Assembly (NCBI GenBank): GCA_900473185.1
Contig: UCKU01000034.1
Location: 241,186-305,185, forward strand
Direction: 5' to 3'
Length of the DNA: 64,000 nucleotides
Origin: Hyphomicrobiales bacterium
GTDB taxonomy: Bacteria > Pseudomonadota > Alphaproteobacteria > Rhizobiales > Rhizobiaceae
Position 1 is the first letter of the stretch. The number at the start of each line of letters is the position of its first letter. A program made the translations under genes and the position numbers. Of this stretch, positions 45,441-54,832 are shown in pieces. The notes below the pieces were generated by a model that had not been told where the DNA came from, did not search any database, and saw nothing but the letters and a program-made list of their open reading frames with translations.

Positions 45441-46355
45441 TCACCTAACGTTGGCGCTACGAGCGCTGAAACCAGCCAAAAAATCGCCGATCAATGTCGC
45501 GATCTGAGGGAGGCATTCCTCCAGCGCGAAATGTCCGGTGTCGAGGAACTGTAGGTGGGCACTTGGGAGATCCTCGAGGTATGCCTGTGCTCCTGCCGGA
45601 GTGAAGAAAGGGTCGTTCTTACCCCAGACAATCAGCGCGGGCGGCACGTTGGCTCTCAGCCATTCCTGCCATTGCGGGTAAAGCGGCAGGTTGCTCTTGT
45701 AGTCGAGCAGCAAGTCGAGTTGCGGCTGTCTACGCCCCGGCTGCTCGATATAGTGGAAGTCCAGTTCGTAGTTATCCGGCGCTATGCGTTCCGGTCGCGA
45801 CGCGCCGGTCACGTATTGGAAGCGCACTCCCTCAACAGTAAGGAGCCCTGCCAGTTCTGCGGTGACCGCGGGATCATCCGGACGAGCGGACATCAGCCTC
45901 TTTGCTGCCTCCGACAGCCCCGCATCATAACAGTTTCCGTTTTGGATGATGAGGCCGGCTATGAGTTCGGGCCTTCTGGAAGCGATCCTCATGCCTACAG
46001 GGGCCCCAAAGTCAAAAATGTAAAGGATTACGCGGGTGAGGCCCAGCATGTCGATGAACGCTTCGATGGCGCGCGAGAGGTTGTCGAACGTGTATTCGAA
46101 TGTCCCCCCGTCGCTCTTGCTGACAGGAGCCGTGCTTTGGCCGAAGCCTGGGTAATCGGGTGCGATCATTCGGAAGTTTCCGCCAAGTCGCTCCATGAGC
46201 GCTCTGTATTGGTGAGACGTTGACGGGAACCCGTGCAGTAACAAAACGGGAGGGGAAGGCGAGGCCGCAGCTATCGGGTGGGTTTCCCGATAGAAGATCT
46301 CCATGTCGCCGACGTCGAGCCAATGATGGGTAATTTCGTTGTAGCTCGATGTCAT
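45441..46355 (-). CDS. Alpha/beta hydrolase, haloalkane-dehalogenase/epoxide-hydrolase-like
   Basis: 304-aa cytosolic hydrolase. Oxyanion motif HGFPSTSH, DYPGFGQS block, an Asp-type nucleophile elbow in YIFDFGAPVG instead of the usual GxSxG, acid residue in VWGKNDPFF and catalytic His in DTGHFALEE. An aspartate nucleophile points to dehalogenase, epoxide hydrolase or related chemistry through an ester intermediate. It closely resembles the exported hydrolase at 50805-51779. Confidence 0.85.
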   Translation of the reverse strand: MTSSYNEITHHWLDVGDMEIFYRETHPIAAASPSPPVLLLHGFPSTSHQYRALMERLGGNFRMIAPDYPGFGQSTAPVSKSDGGTFEYTFDNLSRAIEAFIDMLGLTRVILYIFDFGAPVGMRIASRRPELIAGLIIQNGNCYDAGLSEAAKRLMSARPDDPAVTAELAGLLTVEGVRFQYVTGASRPERIAPDNYELDFHYIEQPGRRQPQLDLLLDYKSNLPLYPQWQEWLRANVPPALIVWGKNDPFFTPAGAQAYLEDLPSAHLQFLDTGHFALEECLPQIATLIGDFLAGFSARSANVR

Positions 46356-46379
46356 TGCCGCGCCTTCTTCAATTGCGTT

Positions 46380-47123
46380 CTACTTTGCCGCCTGGATGAT
46401 CAAATCCGACACCTCTTTCGGATGCGACAGCATCGCGACGTGGCTGGAAGGTAACTCGATCGCCTTCGCATCGGCCGCCTTTGCCTGATCCTTTTCGAGT
46501 TGCGGCGGAATGATCTGGTCGTTGGTTGCCACCACCATAAAGGTCGGTTTTTCGCGCCAGGCGGCTGCAGTGACCTTCGCGCTAAGGCATCTGACGTGGA
46601 AGGGGCCCTGCGTTGCGGCCACTACAGCGCTCGAATCTGGATCGAGGTCGGCTGCGAAGTACTTCTTGATTCCCTGGTCGCTGATTCTCAGGAAACCATC
46701 GTCATCCTTCATGTATTCCTTCCGGCTTTCCAGCTGAGGATATTTTGACGTTATGTCTTCCAACGACTGCCCCTTGTCGGGTGCGTAGGCCGCCACATAG
46801 ACCAGCGACTTCACCTTGGGATCCGTCCCTGCTTCCGTTATGACGACGCCTGCCCACGAATGGCCAACGAGAACAACTGGTCCCTCGGCGTTCTTGATGG
46901 CGCGCTTCGTGGCGGTGACATCATTGTCCAGCGAGTCGAGAGGGTTCTGGACGGCTATTACTTTGAGGCCTGCCTTTTCCAGGCGCGGGATAACCTTCTG
47001 CCACGAGGTGCCGTCGGCGAAGGCCCCGTGCACGAGGACGACGGTTTTCGCAGGCGCATCCGCGGCCCACGCCGCGGTCGATGTCGAAAGCAGAAGTGCG
47101 GCGAGTGGCAATATCTTCGTCAT
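46380..47123 (-). CDS. Secreted serine alpha/beta hydrolase
   Basis: 247-aa hydrolase with a Sec signal peptide (MTKILPLAALLLSTSTAAWAAD) and therefore periplasmic. The oxyanion region VLVHGAFADGTSW, nucleophile elbow VGHSWAG and C-terminal His in SSHVAMLSHP fit the salicylate-esterase-like family often annotated as alpha/beta fold hydrolase. The ATG at 47121-47123 has AAGGAGA upstream; the longer frame is discarded. It lies 24 bases upstream of the other minus-strand hydrolase and may be co-transcribed with it. Confidence 0.87.
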   Translation of the reverse strand: MTKILPLAALLLSTSTAAWAADAPAKTVVLVHGAFADGTSWQKVIPRLEKAGLKVIAVQNPLDSLDNDVTATKRAIKNAEGPVVLVGHSWAGVVITEAGTDPKVKSLVYVAAYAPDKGQSLEDITSKYPQLESRKEYMKDDDGFLRISDQGIKKYFAADLDPDSSAVVAATQGPFHVRCLSAKVTAAAWREKPTFMVVATNDQIIPPQLEKDQAKAADAKAIELPSSHVAMLSHPKEVSDLIIQAAK

Positions 47124-47345
47124 GTGAGTCTCCTTGTTGCCGAGTAGGCGAGCTTGAGAGTGATCAATTGTTGAACTTTTTCGGTGGGCCTGGTCCGCAT
47201 CCAAATGAGATGCGCGAGTGAGGGATTGGCCGCATTGACCTACCGCGCACTCTGGCAACCTCCCATGCAGGAGGCTCCCATTGCGCCTACGCTAGAACAC
47301 GGCACCTCGGATTTCGCGTTAATTCATGAAAAAGCCCGCGAAATC

Positions 47346-48812
47346 CTAGAGATGGAAGAGTCGTAGGATGCGCGTCCTCAGATCAGACACTGTCTTGGAA
47401 GCGTGGTTAAGGCCGGCTTGGTGCAACGCTTCCTCGGCCTTGGTCCGCACCGAAAGAAGGGCTGCAAGGTCCTCTGCGATAGCGGGGCGTTCTCGAAGCA
47501 ACTCGGCAATCTTCGCCTTGCTTATCTGATAGAGAATAACGTCCGTGAGACACTTCGTATCGGCGACTTCCTTACCACCAAGCAGAACGCCACGCTCTCC
47601 GAGAAGGTCGCCAGGCGCGAGACGGGCGAACTCGATCCTGCTTTCTTCACTGCCGTCTTCAACGATCGCCACTCCGCGCGCCAAGATCATCAGGGACGTA
47701 GTGGTCGAGCCCTTCTCCGCGATGACCGCACCCTGTTTCATCACCAGGCGCTCCGCCGCGGCGACCAATGCATTCCTCTCGTCGTCCGAGAGATTCGCAA
47801 AAATCGGAGCCATGTTTACGAGGCGTCTCACAGTGTTGGTTGGACCGTCCGCGCCTTCCGGTCGCTCTCCTGGAGGGTCTGAAGCAAGGGCATATCCTGC
47901 GGCCATTGTATGGCGATAGACCAAGTCGAAGATCTCGTTTTTCGCCTTCGTGACGGACAGAAGAGTGGGCACGCGGAACGACAGCTCGACTTCGATGCAA
48001 TCCCGGCTCAGTCCTAAGATCGAAACAGATGGGCTCGGTGTTCTGAGGATTTCGCCACTGCTGAGGAGAACCTGTTGCATCGTGCTCTCGATAGCGCTGG
48101 GTTGGGAGCTTGCCTGCATTTTAACTGTCAAACTCGCTCCATGCGACATGTCGGGAACGCTCAGGTTCGTGATGCGGCTCTTCGCCAGCATGCTGTTCGG
48201 GATAACTACCAGATCACCGGTTTTGTTGAGGAACTGGGTGGATCTCCAGTTCGTCTCCACGACTTTTCCCTGGACATCATGGTCCAGAACAACCCAGTCA
48301 CCTACGGAAAGGAGTCTGTTGAGATTGAGAGCTATACCGGAGAACACGTCGTTCAATGTGCTTTGGAGAGCAAGACCAAGCACGATGGCGAATACCCCCG
48401 ACGTCGCTATGATTGTCCCGACTGGTAGACTGAAAACATAGGCGATGATGCATAACGCGGCGCTGACATAGATGATCGCGACAACGAGATCCTGAAGAAG
48501 TCTCCCTTCGCGAGGCTTGTGTTCGAGTATCAGAAACACCCGAGCGCAATTGGCCAGCACCATCGCGCCCGCGAGCCACCAAACGGTCTTGAGAACACCG
48601 CGGACGAGACGCAGCGTCACTCCCGGATCGGCGTCTTCGATCGAGTACGGCGGAATGTTGTTCCACAGCAACAGCGCGGTCAATGCAGCGAAGAAGACGC
48701 AATCGATTATCAGTCGGCGAGGCCCAGGTGCAGGGAACACAATATGTGCAGCGCCTCGGGCCGCAAACAGCACGCCAAACTGTATCCAGATATCGGTGAG
48801 TACGGATGGCAT
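47346..48812 (-). CDS. MscS-like channel with C-terminal cyclic-nucleotide-binding-type domain
   Basis: 488-aa inner-membrane protein: about four hydrophobic helices, the MscS pore helix and beta domain (GVFAIVLGLALQSTLNDVFSG, then GDWVVLDHDVQGKVVETNWRST and LVVIPNSMLA), and a cNMP-type domain at about residues 335-450 (APIFANLSDDER, LGERGVLLGG). This is the layout of bacterial cyclic-nucleotide-gated MscS channels, which open on cAMP and sometimes no longer respond to tension. The phosphate-binding cassette reads GGKEVADTKCLTD and lacks the usual arginine, so ligand binding may be altered. Confidence 0.9.
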   Translation of the reverse strand: MPSVLTDIWIQFGVLFAARGAAHIVFPAPGPRRLIIDCVFFAALTALLLWNNIPPYSIEDADPGVTLRLVRGVLKTVWWLAGAMVLANCARVFLILEHKPREGRLLQDLVVAIIYVSAALCIIAYVFSLPVGTIIATSGVFAIVLGLALQSTLNDVFSGIALNLNRLLSVGDWVVLDHDVQGKVVETNWRSTQFLNKTGDLVVIPNSMLAKSRITNLSVPDMSHGASLTVKMQASSQPSAIESTMQQVLLSSGEILRTPSPSVSILGLSRDCIEVELSFRVPTLLSVTKAKNEIFDLVYRHTMAAGYALASDPPGERPEGADGPTNTVRRLVNMAPIFANLSDDERNALVAAAERLVMKQGAVIAEKGSTTTSLMILARGVAIVEDGSEESRIEFARLAPGDLLGERGVLLGGKEVADTKCLTDVILYQISKAKIAELLRERPAIAEDLAALLSVRTKAEEALHQAGLNHASKTVSDLRTRILRLFHL

Positions 48813-49106
48813 TCATAACCCTCGGCGGAACTTGAATGGCTGCCCTGGTCCGATATCGCGGCTGTTTGCAAGATATCAAAGCGATACGACACCTTTGAGT
48901 GGCAAGCAGGTGAAATCCTGCGAATCCTCGTGAAACTTACCCGCCTTGCAGGCGTTGGCGTCGAAACATTTTCGCTGTTTGACGGCGTTTAACACCCGCT
49001 CTCGGCCCGGGCTGGTATCTTGCAGCCTCCATCTCCCGGCCCGTCACATCGTTCGCAGCCGGTACCGCATTATGCTCACTGAGCCAAACGCTGCAGGAGT
49101 TCTCCG
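48813..49106. other. Divergent intergenic stretch
   Basis: About 290 bases between the channel and the GlcG-like gene. No operator or gene is recognised; it should hold the divergent promoters. Confidence 0.4.
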
Positions 49107-49520
49107 ATGCTGCAAGAGACACTCGGCTTGAGCGATGCCAAGCGAATGCTGGCTGCAGCCGAAACTAAAGCTGAGAGCTTGGGGATCGCTTACAACGTGG
49201 CGGTCGTCGACGCCGGCGGGCATCTCATTGCGTTCGTTCGACAGGATCGAGGTCTAATTGGCAGCATCGACCTCGCGATTAAGAAGGCCATTACGGCCAG
49301 ACTGTTCGACAAAAGCACAGCTTACTTGGCGAGCCTGTCTCAACCAGGTGAACCGCTATTCGGAATTCATCAGAGCAACCGCGGTGATGTCGTGATTTTC
49401 GGGGGCGGAATCCCGGTAGTTCGTGGCGGTCAGGTCATCGGAGCGGTCGGAGCAAGCTCCGGAACCGTGGAACAGGACATCGCGGTCGCGGAGGCTGCGA
49501 TTGCAGCACTATCAAACTGA
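49107..49520 (+). CDS. GlcG/HbpS-family protein
   Basis: 137-aa cytoplasmic protein of the GlcG/HbpS/PduO-C fold. Typical blocks are YNVAVVDAGGHLIAFVRQD, SIDLAIKKAITARLF and GGGIPVVRGGQVIGAVGASSGT. Members bind haem or corrinoids or accompany oxidases and glycolate genes; the exact function is unclear. CAGGAG gives the ribosome site. It starts the plus-strand unit followed by the alcohol dehydrogenase. Confidence 0.87.
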   Translation: MLQETLGLSDAKRMLAAAETKAESLGIAYNVAVVDAGGHLIAFVRQDRGLIGSIDLAIKKAITARLFDKSTAYLASLSQPGEPLFGIHQSNRGDVVIFGGGIPVVRGGQVIGAVGASSGTVEQDIAVAEAAIAALSN

Positions 49521-49573
49521 CGGCTTCGCTTCACCCTCGTTCGAATTCCTATGGAGAGCAAAGGACAACCAAG

Positions 49574-50626
49574 ATGAAAGCAGCTCTGCTTTACGAGTAC
49601 AATAAGCCTCTCGTCTGCGAAGACGTCCCAATCCCAGAGATCCAGTCAGACGAGATCCTCGTCCAGGTTAAGGCTTGTGGCATGTGCCGCTCCGACGTAC
49701 AGCTCGTGGATGGCTACTTCCTCAAATACGCGGATATCCCGCGTCCGATTACGCCCGGCCATGAAATCACCGGGGTGGTCAGCAAGATCGGTGGAACGGT
49801 CGCCAAGTCCTCGTTCAAGGAGGGGGATCACGTGGTTGTCGCCCCTGGCTGGGGCGACGGGACATGCCGGCATTGCCAGGTCGGTAACACTCAGATTTGC
49901 GCCAACGTGCGTTGGCCCGGGTTCGGCCCCTACGGTGGGTTCGCCGAGTACCTACCGGTTCCGGCCCGTTACTTGATCAAGGTCGGAAAGGACTTGAAGT
50001 TCGAAGAACTTGCGCCTCTGACGGACGCCGGCCTCACAACCTACCGAGGTGTCAAGAAGCTTCGCCACAGCGAGGCTCTCGCGCCGGATCGCGTCATCGG
50101 TGTGTTTGGTATCGGCGGTTTGGGCGCATATGCAGTCCAGTACGCAAAGATCTTAGGCAGCGGCGCTACTGTCGTTGCATTCGCCCGCAATTCCGACAAA
50201 CTTGCATTGGCGAAATCTTACGGGGCCGACCACACCCTCAACATCAAGGGCAAATCGTCCGAAGACATTTCGAAAGAACTCTCGCAGCTGACGGGCCAAA
50301 ACGATCTCGACGCCATTATCGATTGCGCCGGGGCTCCGGAGATGGTCCAGCTGGCAACCAGCCTTCTTGGCATCAGCGGACACTACGTGGACGTCGGCCT
50401 GGTTGGCGATCGGATAGACATACCTCTCTTCCCGCGGGTATCAAGGGAGCAGACGATCCAGGGGTCTTTCTGGGGGAACAACAACGATCTTAGCGAGGTC
50501 ATGGCTTTGGCCGCCGCCGGGAAGATCAAGCACACCATCAAGACCTTCGGCTTCGAGGAGATCAATGAACAACTCGAGCTTCTAAGGGCGGGCGAGATCA
50601 TCGGCCGAGCGGTGCTCAAGTTCTGA
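49574..50626 (+). CDS. Zinc-dependent alcohol dehydrogenase
   Basis: 350-aa medium-chain dehydrogenase oxidising an alcohol with NAD(P). Catalytic zinc ligands lie in ACGMCRSDVQLVDG and GHEITG; the nucleotide motif is GVFGIGGLGAYAVQYAK. In the structural-zinc lobe only three of the four usual cysteines are present (TCRHCQVGNTQIC), the first being replaced by an acidic residue. Product could feed the aldehyde dehydrogenase at 33 kb, but no direct link is shown. It follows the GlcG-like gene by 53 bases. Confidence 0.9.
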   Translation: MKAALLYEYNKPLVCEDVPIPEIQSDEILVQVKACGMCRSDVQLVDGYFLKYADIPRPITPGHEITGVVSKIGGTVAKSSFKEGDHVVVAPGWGDGTCRHCQVGNTQICANVRWPGFGPYGGFAEYLPVPARYLIKVGKDLKFEELAPLTDAGLTTYRGVKKLRHSEALAPDRVIGVFGIGGLGAYAVQYAKILGSGATVVAFARNSDKLALAKSYGADHTLNIKGKSSEDISKELSQLTGQNDLDAIIDCAGAPEMVQLATSLLGISGHYVDVGLVGDRIDIPLFPRVSREQTIQGSFWGNNNDLSEVMALAAAGKIKHTIKTFGFEEINEQLELLRAGEIIGRAVLKF

Positions 50627-50644
50627 AGGTTAGTCGTGATATTG

Positions 50645-50672
50645 GCGGGCTGAGTCTTTAACAGCAGCCCGC
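50645..50672 (+). terminator. Terminator after the alcohol dehydrogenase
   Basis: GCGGGCTG (50645-50652) pairs exactly with CAGCCCGC (50665-50672) across a 12-base loop and is followed by TTTCT. It begins 18 bases after the stop codon. Confidence 0.65.
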
Positions 50673-50804
50673 TTTCTGCTGCCTGCGATCCATTCGAGCG
50701 CCACGCGTTTCCCCGGGATTCACGACGATTAACTCGTTCACCGCTGCCTGTTACGTCAATATCGATCCGTGAAAGTGCGCCCAAACTCTAACGGGAGATA
50801 TCTC

Positions 50805-51779
50805 ATGCGCCTGATCGCAATAGCGCTGCTGCTTGCAACCGTTTCCGGAACATCTCTTGCGGTCGCAGCGGAGGCGGCCTCGCAAGCAGCCCCAGCGGTG
50901 CATAGCCCGGTGGTAACCGTTCATTATCGCTCGGCGAAGATCCGCGGTCTGAACGTGTTCTACCGAGAGGCAGGGCCGGCAGACGGGCCGGTCGTGCTTT
51001 TGCTGCACGGTTTCCCGACTTCATCGCATATGTTCCGCAATCTGATCCCCCTGCTAGCCGACCGCTACCATGTGATAGCGCCGGATTATCCGGGTTTTGG
51101 CCAGTCCGATTCACCGGATCATAACACGTTCAAGTATGGCTTTGGCGCTTACGCTGACATCGTCGACGACTTGATCACAGGATTGGGAGCTAGGACCTAC
51201 GCGATGTATGTCATGGATTACGGCGCACCTGTTGGATACCGCCTGGCTTTGAAGCACCCGGATCGGGTTACCGCGCTTATAGTTCAGAACGGGAACGCCT
51301 ACGAAGAGGGTTTGGGGGCAGCCTGGGATCCGATCAAAGCTTACTGGTCAGACGGGTCGACCAAACATCGAGATGCATTGTCTGGACTTGTCACGCTTGA
51401 AGCGACCAAGTTCCTGTATACCGACGGCATGTCCGATGTCAGTCGCATTAGTCCTGATAACTGGGTTGAAGACCAAGCGCTTCTGGACCGGCCTGGAAAC
51501 AAAGAAATCCAGATGGATCTTTTCTACGACCACCGCACAAACGTCCCGCTATACCAGGACTTTCAGAAGTTCTTCCGGGACCGCCAACCGCCCACGCTGA
51601 TCGTTTGGGGGAAAAACGATAAGGTCTTCCCGGCGGAAGGTGCACATCTATATCTTCGAGATTTGCCGCACGCCGAGATCCACATGATCGACAGCGGACA
51701 TTTCGCGCTTGAGGACAAGTTGGACGAGATGGCTCCACTTATTCGCGACTTCCTAGATCGCAAGATCCCGAAATCTTAG
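50805..51779 (+). CDS. Exported alpha/beta hydrolase, dehalogenase/epoxide-hydrolase-like
   Basis: 324-aa hydrolase with a Sec signal peptide (MRLIAIALLLATVSGTSLAVAAEA). The core repeats the minus-strand paralogue at 45.4 kb: HGFPTSSHM, DYPGFGQS, an Asp nucleophile in YVMDYGAPVG, VWGKNDKVF and DSGHFALED. An aspartate-nucleophile hydrolase in the periplasm is unusual. Start ATG 50805 has GGGAGA six bases upstream; the frame from 50769 is longer but unsupported. A DJ-1/PfpI gene follows 86 bases later. Confidence 0.87.
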   Translation: MRLIAIALLLATVSGTSLAVAAEAASQAAPAVHSPVVTVHYRSAKIRGLNVFYREAGPADGPVVLLLHGFPTSSHMFRNLIPLLADRYHVIAPDYPGFGQSDSPDHNTFKYGFGAYADIVDDLITGLGARTYAMYVMDYGAPVGYRLALKHPDRVTALIVQNGNAYEEGLGAAWDPIKAYWSDGSTKHRDALSGLVTLEATKFLYTDGMSDVSRISPDNWVEDQALLDRPGNKEIQMDLFYDHRTNVPLYQDFQKFFRDRQPPTLIVWGKNDKVFPAEGAHLYLRDLPHAEIHMIDSGHFALEDKLDEMAPLIRDFLDRKIPKS

Positions 51780-51865
51780 ATGCGATGATCGGCCGTTCCC
51801 TGTCGGGCACGCAAGACCAACATATGCCGGCCACTTCATCCCTGCTATCAACAAAGGAGAATGCC

Positions 51866-52540
51866 ATGACAAAACATGTCCTGTTCATCGTCACAAACGC
51901 AGCAGTGATTGGACCGCTCAATCGCCCCACTGGCTTTTTCTTCGCGGAAGTCGCGCACCCATTCGATGTTCTCGACAAGGCAGGCGTTGCCGTCGAATTC
52001 GCGTCACCTGCTGGTGGATGGACTCCATTTGACGCCTATGACGAGAAAGACGCGGCACAGAAAGAGTTCCGTGAGAGTAAAGCTTTCCGCCGACTGAACC
52101 GCAGTCGTCGGCTGTCCGAAGTGAACGCCTCGGATTATGACGCGATCCTCATTCCCGGAGGCCTGGGTCCGATGGTCGACATCCAACGCAATCCTGAGGT
52201 CCAGAGTGCGATCGTGGGCGCTTGGACGACGAACAAGATCGTCAGCGCTGTCTGCCATGGACCGTGCTCGCTGCTTGGCGTTGATCTTGGCGACGGGACA
52301 CCGTTCGTACGCGGCAAAAAGCTGACGGGCTTCTCGAAAAAGGAAGAATACGACTACGCCCGCGAGGATGTGCCGTTCGAGCTTGAAGATGCTCTGACAG
52401 GCGAGGGGGCTGTCTATTCGTCTGCGGCGAACTGGGAGCCCCATGTTGTAGTCGATGGTCGCCTCATCACAGGGCAGAATCCGGCTTCTGCTGGACCTCT
52501 GGCGCAAGAGTTGCTCGCGGCCCTCAGAAAGCAGGGGTAA
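51866..52540 (+). CDS. DJ-1/PfpI-family protein, glyoxalase III / chaperone-like
   Basis: 224-aa member of the DJ-1/PfpI superfamily with the nucleophile Cys in SAVCHGPCSLLG, the conserved Glu near the N-terminus (FFFAEVAHPFD) and the C-terminal GRLITGQNPASA typical of the Hsp31/YhbO-like glyoxalase III group. Such proteins remove methylglyoxal or repair glycated molecules. Start ATG 51866 with AAAGGAGA upstream. Followed by an inverted repeat that looks like a terminator. Confidence 0.88.
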   Translation: MTKHVLFIVTNAAVIGPLNRPTGFFFAEVAHPFDVLDKAGVAVEFASPAGGWTPFDAYDEKDAAQKEFRESKAFRRLNRSRRLSEVNASDYDAILIPGGLGPMVDIQRNPEVQSAIVGAWTTNKIVSAVCHGPCSLLGVDLGDGTPFVRGKKLTGFSKKEEYDYAREDVPFELEDALTGEGAVYSSAANWEPHVVVDGRLITGQNPASAGPLAQELLAALRKQG

Positions 52541-53111
52541 TCATCCCTCCTATTGCTCGCCTCCCGCAGCATAGGAGTCGGCAGGCGAGCAATCGGTCAC
52601 TTGGGTTCAGCATATTACGAAACCGTCCTGCAGTTTCATCGCGGCCAAGCGGGCGGCATAAAAAAGCATTCTCTCGGAAGAATGGGATAGACTTGGGCGG
52701 GTTGAAATCGAGAGCGGAAGGTCGCTCTCGTTTCAACAGTTTGTTCGCGACCTTGATCCCTGCCCATTTGAGCCGGACTAGATCCGATCCGCAGGAGCTA
52801 TTCGCGGCCGACTATGACGTCTGCCCACTCAACTCCCAAACGTTTAGGAACAACTCAAGCGTAAATTGCCACTCGTAATCCCGCCGTTACCAGTGTTTCA
52901 CCTTCGCCTGGCGCGTTTGTCGACGACTGCGACCGATCGACCGAGACGGGGCGATTGCCGCACTGAGCCCGGCTTAGCCTGCTCTGATTATCAGCGCATC
53001 GGTCGTGGCGAGAGGCGGTGATAGTGGCTTACGCGACGGCGGTGCGGCAATCTACCAGTACGGCTCATTCAAGGTTACAGTGGCTTCGATCATGATACTC
53101 CCCCAGAGGTC
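52541..53111. other. Gene-free stretch between the DJ-1 gene and the polyamine-type transporter
   Basis: About 570 bases. It holds the inverted repeat at 52552-52593 and a small hairpin, CATTCT and AGAATG, around 52670-52685. Short frames exist but no domain is seen. Both flanking genes end here (convergent), so a bare stretch is expected; its length suggests deleted material. Confidence 0.45.
52552..52593 (+). terminator. Inverted repeat after the DJ-1 gene
   Basis: ATTGCTCGCCT (52552-52562) and AGGCGAGCAAT (52583-52593) are perfect 11-bp complements with a 20-base spacer, beginning 12 bases after the stop codon. No T tract follows. Confidence 0.55.
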
Positions 53112-53951
53112 CTATGCCGCTGTCAGCTTTTCAATGCCGTAGACCGCGTTCACCACCGCGAGGGCACCAATCGCGATCAGCATTTGCACAGTCGCAATCG
53201 CGGCGATCGACGGGTCGAATTGATTCTGCATGTAGCTGAGCATGATCACCGGCAGTGTGTTGCTGTCGGCTCCGCCGAAGAAGAACGACAACGGCAGATT
53301 GTCGAGAGAAATGAGCACCGAGAAAAGCACGCCCGCGAAGATTCCTGGTTTGATCAGGGGAATGGTAATGTCGAACAAAATTCGACGGCGCGTAGCTCCC
53401 AAAACCGCTGCCGCCTCTTCGAAGTCTGGCGGGGTCGCTCTGTAAACCGCGAGGACTGTCCGCGAAATGTAGGGGATGGCGACGACGGTGTGCGTAATCA
53501 GCAGGGAAATGAACGACACGCCTAACGTCATTGCCGAAAGCATGTAGAGCAGTGAGAAGCCCAACAGTATCGCCGGCACTGAGATCGGAGCGAGCATGAA
53601 ATTCTTGCAGAGCTCGCCGCTCCAACTTTGTTCCCGAGCCGCCCAGATCGCCGCCGGCACACCGAGAGCTGTCCCCGCCAGGCCCGACAGTACTGCGATT
53701 TCAATGCTCACGAGGAGCGATTGCATGAATGGTCTGTAGTCGATGATTCTCTGATACCACTGCAGACTGAAGCCGGGCAGGGGAAACGTTATGAAGCTCG
53801 ATGATGAAAACGATACGACGACCACGACCATGATCGGCATCAACAGAAAGCCGAAAAAGAGGAGGACGTACAGGCTGAGAAGCAGCGGTCCCCATCCCAC
53901 TTTCTTGGGCCGGCGTTCCGCCGGGAATTGAGCGGCGCTCGCTTTGCTCAT
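53112..53951 (-). CDS. ABC transporter permease, PotC type
   Basis: 279-aa inner-membrane permease with six helices and an EAA loop (DFEEAAAVLGATRRRILFDITIPLIKPG). Partner of the PotB-type permease whose stop overlaps its start by 4 bases. The PotC-like group moves polyamines or other small cationic or nitrogenous solutes. Last gene of the minus-strand transporter operon. Confidence 0.88.
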   Translation of the reverse strand: MSKASAAQFPAERRPKKVGWGPLLLSLYVLLFFGFLLMPIMVVVVVSFSSSSFITFPLPGFSLQWYQRIIDYRPFMQSLLVSIEIAVLSGLAGTALGVPAAIWAAREQSWSGELCKNFMLAPISVPAILLGFSLLYMLSAMTLGVSFISLLITHTVVAIPYISRTVLAVYRATPPDFEEAAAVLGATRRRILFDITIPLIKPGIFAGVLFSVLISLDNLPLSFFFGGADSNTLPVIMLSYMQNQFDPSIAAIATVQMLIAIGALAVVNAVYGIEKLTAA

Positions 53952-54832
53952 CTCACGCCTTTTCTTCGCAGGAATCGAAGTTGGATTGCCATCCCGATGA
54001 GGGCAAAGAGAAGGAGCACGTTGCCCATCGCGGCGGCGAAACCCACGTTCTGCGTCAGGGTGAACTGTTGAAAAATCAGCAGGGAAAGCGTCGTGACCTT
54101 GCCGCCACCTAGTAGAAGCATCGTGAGGAAGCTGCCGTTTGTAAGGACGAACACAAGGATGCAGCCGGTGGCAATCCCATCGAGGCTGAGAGGTAGCGTA
54201 ACCGTCAGGAAACTGCGAAGCTTCGACGCCCCAAGTATCTGAGCTGACTCTTCGAGGCTTGGGTTCACCCCCTGGAGGACCGACGTGATCGACAACACCA
54301 TAAACGGGGCCAATACGTGGATTAGACCGACGTAGACCATGATCTCCGTGTTCACCATGTTGACCGGTTTGGACACCAGGCCGACGTCGACCAGGACGGT
54401 GTTGACCAGCCCTTTACGGGCGAAGAGAACGGTCCAGCCAAAGGTGCGCATGATAATGGACGTCAAGAGCGGCGCTATGAGCATGAACACGAAGAGCGGG
54501 TTCCATCTTCCGGCAAAACGGACCATGAAGTAGGCAACAGGATATCCGAGGATTAGACACGCGACGGTGGCGATAGCCGATACCTTTACGGTCTGCCACA
54601 CGACGTTGAGATAGTAGGGGTCCTCGAAAAGTGTCCGGTAATGCTGCAACGGGTCGTCCCCCGGCAGACTGCGCACTACATTCGCGAAAAGCGGAAAAAC
54701 AAAGAAGGTCAGCAGAAATATAAGCGAGGGCAGCGTCCACATGCTGGAAGCAATCCGGAAGGACTTTGAAGGCCGTTCGGTTGGAGCATCGTCGTCTGAC
54801 GTACCTAACGTAAAGGTAAGCTGCTGTGTCAT
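53948..54832 (-). CDS. ABC transporter permease, PotB type
   Basis: 294-aa permease with six helices and the EAA loop NPSLEESAQILGASKLRSFLTVTLPLSLDG. Overlaps the ATPase gene by 4 bases upstream and the PotC-type gene by 4 bases downstream. Together they form the heterodimeric pore of a polyamine-type importer. Confidence 0.88.
   Translation of the reverse strand: MTQQLTFTLGTSDDDAPTERPSKSFRIASSMWTLPSLIFLLTFFVFPLFANVVRSLPGDDPLQHYRTLFEDPYYLNVVWQTVKVSAIATVACLILGYPVAYFMVRFAGRWNPLFVFMLIAPLLTSIIMRTFGWTVLFARKGLVNTVLVDVGLVSKPVNMVNTEIMVYVGLIHVLAPFMVLSITSVLQGVNPSLEESAQILGASKLRSFLTVTLPLSLDGIATGCILVFVLTNGSFLTMLLLGGGKVTTLSLLIFQQFTLTQNVGFAAAMGNVLLLFALIGMAIQLRFLRRKGVR

Noticed and set aside
47184..47366. 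60-aa plus-strand frame between the secreted hydrolase and the channel gene
   Set aside because: No domain and no ribosome site; it overlaps the convergent end of the channel gene.
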